NCBI GenBank assembly: GCA_949361645.1
Contig: OX442417.1
Coordinates: 14,435,954 to 14,499,953, forward strand
DNA from: Spongilla lacustris
Taxonomy: Eukaryota > Porifera > Demospongiae > Spongillida > Spongillidae
Length of the DNA stretch: 64,000 bases
Direction: 5' to 3'
Shown here: positions 24,201 to 30,949 of the stretch, piece by piece
Layout of the letters: the number at the start of each line of letters is the position of its first letter
How positions within the stretch are numbered: position 1 is the stretch's first letter
The notes under the pieces: generated by a model
What the model saw: the letters and a program-made list of their open reading frames with translations, nothing else
What the model was told of the DNA's origin: nothing
The model's database searches: none
Made by a program: the position numbers and the translations under genes

Positions 24201-27200
24201 GGTGGTACTTAAGAGTTGGTTTAGCGCTTCTCCTCAAATCACCCCCTGTAGCTCATGCACCTTAGTTCTTTAAGATAGGATGTACATGTACATGTAGTGC
24301 ATGCATTGTAGTTCCTTACGATAGAATTATTAGGGCACCCATTATTCTACTTGTGATGCAGTTCAAATCATGTATGCTCACTACATGTAACTATTGCAAG
24401 TGTCACAAACTTTTTTCCCCCTCCACAGAACGTGTTGCTGCCATGCATGCCATGCAGACCAGCCACGCAGCCATGCACGCAGCCATGCTACAACTATGGC
24501 TGCAACCAGACCTGTGCCTCCATCGACCCTTACACCTTCACCTTCACATTGTACAACCTCTCCCTCTCCCGTGGGTCTTACTCCACCCAGTTCACCAATG
24601 CATTGCAGCAGCTGCCAGGGACTGCCTTCCCGGCATTCCTTCCCGCCACTTACTATGTCACGGTTCGAGCCGTCAGTGCGTCGGGACAGCTCACGCAGGC
24701 CTCCTCCAATGGGATCACCGTAGACACCACGCCCCCCGTCCTCACCTCCCCGATCCTGCACTACGATGTAGCCTACTCCACAAGCGAAGCTGTTGTGTAC
24801 CAAGGCAGCAACAGCACAATCCTCGTGACCTGGGGGTTTTCCGATCCTGAGAGCGGTGTAGTGAGCTACCAGTGGGCAGTGGGCTCAGTACCTTATGGAC
24901 AGGACCTCCAGCCGTTTACGTCGGTAGGGACTTCCACTCGAGGGATTAATGGTTCATTCTTGGGGCTCCTGAAGAACAATGTCACATATTACGCCACGGT
25001 CCGAGCTTACAACGGTGCTGGTTTGAGCTGGACTGCCACCAGCGGCGGGGTCACCTACATCTCCACCTCCCTCAATAGCACGGCTTTGGCTCTGGTGGTC
25101 AAAGTTGTCGCGTCGTCCAGCTTTGTAGTCCAGGGGGCGGGCAAACTGAACCTAACTGTGCTCGTGATCCAGACTGAAGATGCTGTCACTGTCACCTGGA
25201 AGAATTTGTTCAAGGATGTCAAAAGCATATGTACGTTAGTTTGGGCCATGGGCGTACTCTGTAGTACTTAAGTAAACAAGCTGTTTTCATGGTACACACA
25301 AAAGCTCTATATTCTGCACCTCATCATTGCTTTTCTCCCTGCCTCTCTCCCTCTTCCACCTCTTCTTTTAACCCTTCCCTCTCCTTCCAATCCCCTTGCC
25401 CAACCTTTTCCTTTCCTGCCATCAAAAAGACTGGTACATTGGCAGTACCACTGAAGGGACTGATGTCTTGCCTAGCACTGAGGTAGGATTTGGCTCCGCC
25501 CAGTCTGCCTCCATTGGCGGGGGTGTGCTCTACCTCAACGGGACGCCTTTCGTCAACCTCTCGGAGATCATCGCCCTCAGTGAGGGGGTTGTTCCAAACT
25601 ACAACGACAGCTTCTTCTACTTTGAGCCGGGCAGGCCACTCTACCACACCGTGGAGTTCTGCAACTATGTTCACCGCTGCGTCAAGGTTAACAGCAGCCC
25701 TGTCATCCTCCTTCGTGAGTACAATGTTAAAGTTTTAATTTATGAATAGTTAATAATAGTATAAGTAGTTATAAATAGTTATAGGTAGTTATGAATAGTT
25801 ATAAGAATTTATGGATTAGTTATTAATATTTATGGTTAATTATGATTAGTTAGTTATTATTAAGGATGTGTGCCCCATCATTGTTTTCTTTCTTAGGACC
25901 GAAGGACTTGCAGATCACCTCGCCGAAGGGGAAGGATGTCACCTTGGTGCTTACGCTGACTGCCAATGTGGACTCCGTTTCATATCTGGATGGAGATTAC
26001 ACTGTCACTGTCAAAACAACTGGAGGTATGGACGTGGGTGGAGGGGACGTGTGTGTGTGTGTGTGTTAATCATCCACCCAGTACATTGCCCGTTCAATAA
26101 ATAACCTTCTGTCAATAAGCCCACCTAACAGTGACCTAGCATCCCCAGACTCATGGCCATACATGTAGGAAGCTCCACTCCCCCATAGGAAGCTTCAGTC
26201 CCCAGACCCATGGCCATAGGAAGCTTCAGTCCCCAGACCCATGGCCATAGGAAGCTTCAGTCCCCAGACCCATGGCCATAGGAAGCTCCAGACCCCCATA
26301 GGAAGCTCCAGTCCCCAGACTCATGGCCATAGGAAGCTCCAGTCCCCAGACCTGTGGCCATAGAAAGCTACAGTCCCCAGACCATGGCCATAGGAAGCTT
26401 TATTGTGCAATAATACATCATGGAAATTAAGGTGTTTTGGTGTGCGCTCCAATAAGCTGTGGCATAGATTGTTAATGTTTCTCATGGGCTTGTCCCCAGG
26501 CCTTTTACCTCGTACCAGAGTGTTTATTGGCGGCTTCAACAGCACTGATATTGCTAAGAACTACAGGTCTAGCGTCCCCTACATCAGCAACCCAGCTATC
26601 ACCATGGGTGATACATCACGAGTCATTGCAAGAAGGTAAGAGGGAGGGGCTTAGTGTTTCGTTGCAAGAAGGTAAAGGGGAGGGGCTTGGGGTTCTTTTC
26701 TTGTGGGGGAATCCTTGGATTATTGTTATGCATTACGTTGTTGCAAGGCTGTCTACGTGTATGCCACTCCCAGTACAACCAATGTACAGTTGTACATGTA
26801 CATTTTGTACATGTATGTAAGCATCATTTGTAGTAGCACACGTTTGTGCACAACGTAAGGTTGCAATGGATTGCAGTCATGCAACGTACAGCAGTGACAT
26901 TGAGGTCTATCCATGTACATGTATGTGATGGGTTTTTAGGCAATGAAATACTGGTTGTATGGAGCCTGATTTTTGATACTATATTTAAAATGTGTCCATT
27001 GTACATGTACATGTGATGGCTGGTGCCATTTGGTCTCACCTCCTTAACATACACCCCCCGCCCCCATCCTTGTTCGGTTGAAGATTCACGGACATAGGAG
27101 GGCCAAGCTTCTACGTGTCCTTCATAGGGCAGGCCTCCCTGTACGGTCCTCTCCTCATCAATGCCACCTTTGGACCACAGCTGGATCCAACCAAGGTTGT

Positions 27201-29237
27201 GCCTGAACTCGCCTACTGGGACACAGGTAAAGCAAAGCTATCTAATGTGTTACCCATAAAAGTAAAAGGGGGGACATGTGTGTGTTTTATATTATAAATT
27301 TACACCACTGAATGCAGTTAATTAGAAATAAATGACATGAGTTAGCTTTCCTTACTGTATTGGAAACTGCTAATACATGTTAGTTATACATTCTAGCTAC
27401 CAAATAAGTTCTAATTAAGGGTTAACGCTTTGTTTTTCTTGCTGAACCTGATGACCTGATGGTTAGTTGTTACCATGGGTACCTGTTTTCATCACACAAC
27501 ACTGTACACTACATGCCCCTTGGGGTGGCTATACATGTGTTTCAGTACTACTAACTACTCTTCTTAATTAACCACTGTCACTAGTGGAACAGACTTGGAG
27601 GGAGGTTGGAGCTACCTGTGGAATCAGTTCAACAGTGGACTGGAACACGTACACCATTGCTGCAGAGGTGAGCAAACTACATGTACCTAGTCTCCATTCC
27701 ATACCTAAACACGGACCTGTATTTTCAGCTACATGTACGTGTGTAAATGTTAATAACTTTAAAAGGTCCTCTTGGGTTAATTACAATCCATTTGCGCATA
27801 CATGTACATGTACATCTGTTTTAAAATTGCACCACTTTTGTGTGTTCCCTCCCAAGGTGTGCTCCACAGTCATCAACAGCACGGTGCAGATCACCAACAT
27901 CACCAGCACAACGTCCTTCTTCAGCGTGGCCACCCAGTTCATTGTCATCCAGATGAGCAACTTCTCCATTGACACTCCACCCGTGCTCCTCCTACCAACC
28001 ACACCCATTCCTGTCTCCCAGGGCGCTGTTGCCACGACGCAGCTGCAGTTCACCGACCGCGAAGGCGACATGGTGAACTTCTACCTTGCTTCCCTGCCTG
28101 CGTGGGGCAATGCCACCATCACCTTGGACGGCTACCTCACATACGTGCCCTGCACATACTGCTATGGCACTGACCTTCTCACTGTCTACATAAGGGAGCG
28201 TCAGTACGGTTCTGTCACCCCCCTGTCGAGTACGGGAATGCTGAGCCTCACCATAGCAAATCAGTGGGACCCCCCTAGGATATTCCTGTACTCCAACCTT
28301 TCTTCCACGACCCAGTCCATCTCTGCCAACACGACCACCTTCACCGTCATCGACAGCAATCGCACGGTAGCGACCACTGTCGCCCGTGTGGGGGCGTACG
28401 ACTTTGACGGCTACATGGATGAGCTCTCCAGAGTGGGTCCTACGGAGCTGCCTCGTATTCAATCTGGACCACCATGGTCAATACCCCTCAGTCCACCCCC
28501 GCGCTCTGGGCCCCAGGCTCGGATGTTGCCTCGTTTGTAGGGTACATCACCTTTGTCGGATTTAACATAACCTACCGGCCCTACAACCCTCAGTTTGTGG
28601 GTACCACGCGTGCGTGTTGGGGACAGAGGTGGCCTGCAAAGCGACTTTCTGAGCATCCAGGTGCAGGTGGTCCCCTCGTGGTGCCAGAACAATGGCGTGT
28701 GTGCGGGGAGCAAGACTGATCCCAGGTGTACCAACCTCACCGCGCGACTAGTCAGCTTTGCTGGTTACAACTGTTCCTGTCCGGCTGGCTACTCGGGCCA
28801 GTACTGCCAGGTTGCCCCAGTCCAGCAAGTCACACAAAGAGGTTGGTGTGTACATGTAGCTACCCACTTATCTGACCACTTGTATATAGGGCTATGGTGC
28901 TGGTAAAGGGATGAATGATCTCTAAAATATGTACATGTACAAGGACACTAGTTTCTCATTTGATATGCAATGTAAACCAACGTACTTAATAATTTATTTT
29001 AGTGATTAATTATCACCATTACGTAGATGTATGTGGTTAGATATGCTGCATGCTATATGGTATTGTAAGCTTCATAGATGAAGGGTGTACATCATGTGTA
29101 TACACATTAATTGTGTTACTTTGTTTGAGAAGCAGTACATGTAGAGATACGGCTTACTGATACATGTATATGGTATTCATTGAACTAGATGTGCTGACAG
29201 TTGTGTACTACACATGTGCATGTATAATAAATATCAC

Positions 29238-29276
<39 letters not shown>

Positions 29277-29433
29277 ATAGTCTGTCCACTTGGTGTCCCT
29301 CTGGTCACCTGTACTGGCAACCCCTGTGCTGGAGCCATGTGCCCATCCAACCCTCTGGCGACGTGTGTACCAAACTACTGCGGCAACTGCTTGCCCCAGT
29401 GGTACTGGAATGGAACCCAGGTCCAATGCTCAG
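8937..29433 (+). CDS. large modular extracellular protein gene (partial)
   Basis: Sixteen exons reconstructed from in-phase GT-AG junctions: 8937-9297, 9609-9775, 10045-10422, 10777-11794, 19038-19281, 19426-19911, 20385-20848, 21208-23820, 24429-25230, 25430-25714, 25897-26025, 26500-26635, 27084-27226, 27585-27667, 27857-28841, 29281-29433. The product is about a dozen modules of 100-120 residues with the recurring order W..F.DPESGI..Y.WAVGT, then TYY.TVRA.N.AGL, then SNG..VD.TPP. The AGL/VRA strand pattern suggests a fibronectin-III-like beta fold. There follow a beta-rich region, a Cys-rich hinge, an EGF-like domain and a short Cys-rich domain. Many N-glycosylation sequons support a secreted or surface protein. 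No signal peptide or membrane segment lies in the window, so both ends are missing. Lesions: TAG at 19633, 1-nt loss near 22793, 10-nt and 8-nt losses in 27857-28841. Confidence 0.8.
9302..9516 (+). repeat. G-rich minisatellite in intron
   Basis: Repeats of GGAGGGTGGAGGGGATGG and related GGAGGAGAAGGGGATGAAG units fill most of the 311-bp intron between the exons ending at 9297 and starting at 9609. The strand is strongly G-rich, with G-quadruplex potential. Open frames across it are repeat artefacts. Confidence 0.85.
9609..9775 (+). CDS. large gene exon: module repeat, middle part
   Basis: Acceptor CATCAG at 9608, donor CAAG|GTATAC. It encodes DPQSSVSTISLAIGLTPRD through VKLMATNQ, that is, the DPESGI-to-VRA.N part of one module. 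The last base joins the next exon to give ATNQAGLYS, restoring the AGL strand seen in the other modules. Confidence 0.85.
10045..10422 (+). CDS. large gene exon: module repeat
   Basis: Acceptor GCACAG at 10044, donor GGAG|GTGAGG. It contains GLYSIAVASS, the linker VDRTPP, FSDPDTGIASYQWGVGT, then TYYSTVVATNGA. It joins the next exon as a valine codon split 1+2. A long T run in the preceding intron (about 9951-9974) is the polypyrimidine side of that intron. Confidence 0.85.
10777..11794 (+). CDS. large gene exon: three module linkers
   Basis: Acceptor CTCCAG at 10776. It encodes IDTTPP, one full module (FSDSVSGIASY to VQAMNGAGL), VDITPP, a second (SDPQSGISSV to ISTNGAGL), VDLTPP and a third, more divergent one ending VFSDTF. 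The donor is chosen as CAT|GTACGT at 11795 rather than the nearby GTGGTA or GTAAAA because only this choice joins in frame to the exon at 19038, giving ...SDTF-I-VAPGDVAGTV. Confidence 0.8.
11838..12035 (+). repeat. degenerate tandem repeat, about 30 bp unit
   Basis: At least five imperfect copies of GATGTATGCTATAAATAGG followed by CCT.AGTCACAT lie in the large intron just downstream of the exon ending at 11794. Confidence 0.75.
12990..14955. mobile_element. third-level insertion, hAT with 8-bp duplication
   Basis: Termini TAGGGTGTGTAACC and its exact complement are flanked by the perfect 8-bp duplication CTGCTTAG (12982-12989 and 14956-14963), the classic hAT signature. The subterminal regions carry many ACCGATT/AATCGATT motifs. 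Apart from the nested insertion it has no coding capacity, so it is non-autonomous. A relative with the same terminus starts at 63591. Confidence 0.9.
13439..14392 (-). mobile_element. fourth-level insertion, hAT fragment
   Basis: Termini CAGGGCCGTCGCCGCC and (inverted) CAGGGACGGCGCCGCC are similar, and both are followed by a TGGTCCGGTT block. Flanking octamers AGCACAGG and ATGTCAGG agree at only 5 of 8 positions, so the duplication is uncertain. On the minus strand, 14128-13913 reads KRSFGKTKPVF, WFDTWPFLHYDE, matching the TTF-type finger region of hAT transposases such as the one at 4.9-7.3 kb. The rest of the transposase is gone. Confidence 0.65.
14964..15245 (+). pseudogene. reverse-transcriptase-family C-terminal fragment
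   Basis: An open frame reads YKICAELGWSCIPLVVESFG, AWGQLASDTFKKLASR, then LTLSLVRSNARAFLARAG and a stop at about 15243-15245. The PLVVESFG.W and LVR.NAR pattern parallels PLAVESL near the end of the RT relic at 46.8-47.2 kb, so both look like the C-terminus of one RT family. The third-level hAT inserted within this fragment. Confidence 0.55.
15350..15563 (-). pseudogene. hAT transposase dimerisation-domain remnant
   Basis: The minus strand reads VNERSASAL, an in-frame TGA, then RLHNYMRASMGNSRLSNLA, HIHYDMDVDLDEV and RKLELDSIIRP. This matches the C-terminal hAT signature (NERS.S.L, a L.NLA.L pattern and the DLDEV tail seen at 7.2 kb). It is a fragment only and sits inside the 12613-15871 element. 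Confidence 0.8.
16888..17980 (+). pseudogene. RING-finger protein (copy 2), frameshifted
   Basis: Frame 1 has VMCPIYLD (second RING cysteine changed to Tyr). After a frameshift come QPIQLPCHAYVCGWC, LKEW and LKCPCCYS, aligning with copy 1 (QPIELPC, ACAEC, EWL, LCPCC). A VPTGG motif follows near 17215, as in copy 1. Further downstream, across other frames and perhaps introns, are a KSAGITKGIGLALKADLG segment (about 17440-17503) and RWLKEAGVSLGT with VGDNLEVELTPFSV (about 17660-17760), then SFPPCKARCGLMTKSMHSQF and PNPLDRLTCIVKEH. I believe these belong to one protein whose family I cannot name. It lies centrally between the inverted arms of the 12305-18933 element, suggesting that it is the element's own gene. 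Confidence 0.55.
19038..19281 (+). CDS. large gene exon: module repeat
   Basis: Acceptor ACTGCAG at 19037 after the 7.2-kb transposon-filled intron; donor CAA|GTAGGT. It encodes VAPGDVAGTVFDGGD, a strand with SATFSGF, then CGGIAWFEWAVGEDP and VLPF, that is, the first half of a module. Confidence 0.85.
19426..19911 (+). CDS. large gene exon with in-frame TAG
   Basis: Acceptor CCCCAG at 19425, donor GAG|GTAATT, both phase 0. It completes one module (VLLSGLDQYGNQPLYITVRG, SNGFIIDPTPP) and encodes most of another (YSATWNAADSVSGL to WNNAGLESSAITNAVVVDTSPP). A TAG at 19633-19635 interrupts it, yet the same frame stays open and module-like for about 92 codons beyond, so this is a point lesion, a polymorphism or a base error rather than a true end. 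Confidence 0.8.
20385..20848 (+). CDS. large gene exon: module repeat
   Basis: The acceptor is either CTCCAG at 20384 or GCCCAG at 20414; both keep phase 0. The content is WRNITDPESGIYQYSVAIGT, then YYVTLVAINAAGLSE, the linker YQTAPPVAVG and a start of the next module (FNDFSDP). Donor CCAG|GTAAAG. The arginine codon is split AG|A with the next exon. Confidence 0.85.
21208..23820 (+). CDS. large gene main exon, one frameshift
   Basis: This 2.6-kb exon runs from acceptor CTCACAG to donor CAG|GTGAGT. It holds roughly four modules (YEVGIGNDTGIDNL; RWALESADS; YYEVAVGSSRE; YQWGLGTRL; FSDPESGVGGYEVAL) with linkers such as IDTTPP at about 22460. Near 22793 one base appears to be missing: the frame with VRATNRANLT changes to that with VAFSQPILVDSSTLLPGVV. 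Beyond this lies a non-modular beta-rich region of about 300 residues (IPVPFTSRETVTMNIQA, DLSVPHEYSLSFYSRQL, VAIDDQLVAVLYDIP) that I cannot assign to a family. Confidence 0.85.
23821..24428 (+). repeat. intron with tandem-duplicated donor region
   Basis: The sequence at the donor (CAGGTGAGTAGAAAGAACCATG, 23818 on) recurs at about 24096 with a few changes (CAGGTGAATATGAAAGAACTATG), each copy followed by CA-rich ACACATG repeats. This implies an intron-internal duplication of about 280 bp that included the splice donor; the second copy has lost the GTGAGT consensus. Confidence 0.6.
24429..25230 (+). CDS. large gene exon: Cys-rich hinge and module
   Basis: Acceptor CCACAG, donor CATAT|GTACGT. 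It starts with a Cys-rich segment in which pairs PC recur (LPCMPC, QPCTQPC, YGCNQTC), then a module with YYVTVRAVSASGQL, VDTTPP, then FSDPESGVVSYQWAVGS and YYATVRAYNGAGL. The last part (VVQGAGKLNLTVLV) begins a different domain. Confidence 0.85.
25430..25714 (+). CDS. large gene exon, beta-rich
   Basis: Acceptor AAAAAG (weak after a T/C-rich tract), donor CTTC|GTGAGT; phases agree. It encodes WYIGSTTEGTDVLPSTEVGF, GGVLYLNGTPFVNLSE, FFYFEPGRPLYHTVEFCNY and VNSSPVILL. No family recognised. Confidence 0.8.
25897..26025 (+). CDS. large gene exon, short
   Basis: Acceptor TCTTAG, donor GGAG|GTATGG. It encodes RPKDLQITSPKGKDVTLVLT then DSVSYLDGDYTVTVKTTG, an Ig-like or FN3-like strand pattern. It joins the next exon with a glycine codon split 1+2. 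Confidence 0.8.
26143..26399 (+). repeat. 31-bp minisatellite in intron
   Basis: About eight copies, some truncated, of a unit reading GGAAGCTTCAGTCCCCAGAC followed by CCATGGCCATA. It lies in the intron between the exons ending at 26025 and starting at 26500. Confidence 0.85.
26500..26635 (+). CDS. large gene exon with duplicated donor
   Basis: Acceptor CCCCAG, donor AGAAG|GTAAGA. It encodes GLLPRTRVFIGGFNSTDIAK through SNPAITMGDTSRVIAR. A 36-bp tandem duplication repeats the 3' end and donor at 26671/26672 (AGAAG|GTAAAG). Use of the second donor would add an immediate in-frame TAA. Confidence 0.8.
27084..27226 (+). CDS. large gene exon
   Basis: Acceptor TTGAAG, donor ACAG|GTAAAG. It encodes FTDIGGPSFYVSFIGQASLY, NATFGPQLDP and ELAYWDT. 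It flows in phase into the next exon to give YWDTVEQTWREVG. Confidence 0.8.
27585..27667 (+). CDS. large gene exon, short Cys-containing
   Basis: Acceptor CACTAG, donor GAG|GTGAGC, ending in phase 0. It encodes VEQTWREVGATCGISSTVDW NTYTIAAE. The W...C...W pattern continues into the C and FSV of the next exon, which suggests a small disulfide-bonded domain. Confidence 0.8.
27857..28841 (+). CDS. large gene exon: cadherin-like and EGF-like, disrupted
   Basis: Acceptor CCCAAG, donor AAGAG|GTTGGT. It encodes VCSTVINSTVQ to FSVATQFIVIQ, then a domain with VSQGAVATTQLQFTDREGD, LTYVPCTYCYGTDLLTVYI (cadherin-like or Ig-like tandem style), then GAYDFDGYMDELS. Compared with the second copy near 61 kb it lacks 10 nt after 28431 and 8 nt near 28604; the first shifts the frame to a stop at 28538-28540, and the second restores it. 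It ends with an EGF-like domain: WCQNNGVCAG, C.NLTARLVSFAGYNCSCPA, GYSGQYCQ. As it stands the exon cannot encode the full domain. Confidence 0.75.
29241..29274 (+). repeat. (AC)n microsatellite before acceptor
   Basis: A run of about 17 AC units directly precedes the acceptor CTTATAG of the exon at 29281. The same position in the duplicated copy has a longer run (63310-63411). Confidence 0.95.
29281..29433 (+). CDS. large gene exon: short Cys-rich domain
   Basis: Acceptor TTATAG, donor CAG|GTGAGG. It encodes CPLGVPLVTCTGNPCAGAMC PSNPLATCVPNYCGNCLPQW then YWNGTQVQC, a compact eight-to-nine-cysteine motif. The donor is good, so the gene should continue, but I find no further exon before the second copy near 60.4 kb. 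Confidence 0.8.
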
Positions 29434-29759
29434 GTGAGGCATGTGATGTGCATGTACGGGTGTATGGGTGGATATTTGAGGTTAGCAACCATCTGTCTGT
29501 GGATTTAGAAGGGTGAGCATCAGGTGGCTTCCAATAAATGTCCCATATGTACATGGTTTTCATACAGTGTCACATGGGTAGTATGTTATGGCCATCAGGT
29601 GATGATATCTCAGATGTCTGTCAATGAGCATCTGGTGGCTATCAGATTGGTATGTGTTACTGGGCATTTATCAATACGATATGATATGGATGTCTGGTGA
29701 TCTACATGTAAATAAGCTGTCATGTGGATATCAGATATATACAGTGCCGTCCACCCACA

Positions 29760-30110
29760 AGTTCACACTCGCGCGCACTTGACTCGCACTCGACACACGC
29801 TCGACTCGCGCGTGACTCGATCGAGTGCAATAGTGACTCGCACGCCTTAACTCAAAGCAAAACAGCTGGAACAAAAACATATACTATTAATACAGTACCG
29901 CTCACGAGAAAGGTAACAAACCTCGCGAGACGCTCGCGCGACACACGCGAGACGCTCGCATGCCAAAATGCACTCCTCGCGAGAGAACACTCGCGTGCCC
30001 TCGAAAGTACTCGCAACAGCAAATGGATCACTCGCACTCGCACACTCGCGAGCATTTTGTACTCGCAGGATATTATAGTTGCCTCGCGAGTACTTACTCG
30101 CGTTTCGTTT
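29760..30110. repeat. CTCGCG-rich DNA
   Basis: A 350-bp stretch is packed with CTCGC, CTCGCGAG and ACTCG words on both strands, with many CpG dinucleotides, quite unlike the AT-rich surroundings. Open frames across it consist of repeated residues and are not credible genes. Confidence 0.75.
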
Positions 30111-30151
30111 ATGGAACTTCTTTACATTTACAATTTAGTTGGTTACTTAAT

Positions 30152-30205
30152 CTCGTACCCAGACCACACGGCTATTGTGTGTTTTATAATAGGTCTGAGT
30201 ACGAG
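30152..30205. repeat. small inverted repeat
   Basis: Arms CTCGTACCCAGACC (30152-30165) and GGTCTGAGTACGAG (30192-30205) are complementary at 13 of 14 positions around a 26-nt loop. This is possibly the core of a miniature element. Confidence 0.6.
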
Positions 30206-30949
30206 ACTAGACAGCCTGTGTATCAGTGTACGTGTATGTACTAGTGCAATTGATATGTTTGCTACTGTTCAATATAGCCAGCGCAGTGCTACGATGAAAT
30301 AGCGAGAGTTTGGCTTCCTGAAGGTGCAAACCGGTCCGTTTGTTTACTCGTGAAACATACTACCGGTATATACGGGACGAAACCATAACGCTCGCTTGGA
30401 GGACATTACCAGACATAATATTGGCCTATTCTCTCTGACGAGACTAACAGGTTAGTTCGTAACTTCATTGTTCACACTACTTGGTATTAACTACTTTTTG
30501 TGGTACATGAAGTGGGTTAATTTAAATAAACGCGCACCTGGCTGTAATCGTATCGTTCTCTGTATTGATTGCTATGCATGATGTAGCGGTGTTATTTATC
30601 TTTACTGTAACAGTTTGCACTATAGCTTTTTTACCGTTGTATATATGTCTGCAAAGGTGGCAGTTGGTATTTACGTACATGTATGCTCTAATAAGAAACT
30701 ATTTATAAAAGGTAGGAGTGGTGTTGTTTAACCAATGTGTAGGTGGGATGGTACTGGTGTACAGGTGGAAGTGCGTAGTGTATAGGTAGATGTGGTACCT
30801 GTATGTAAATGTGTGTACATGTAGGTGGGAGGGGTGTGATATTAAGCATACTTTCCATTGTAATTCAGACTCTATCATTGGATCTTTGAATAGAGGAAAA
30901 TTTAAGGTGAGCTTCTATTTGAAATTCAATTATTCCACCCTTCCTTCCC

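Noticed and set aside
29724..30302. 192-codon frame across CTCGCG-rich DNA
   Set aside because: Residue composition mirrors the repeat words; no motif or splice context.
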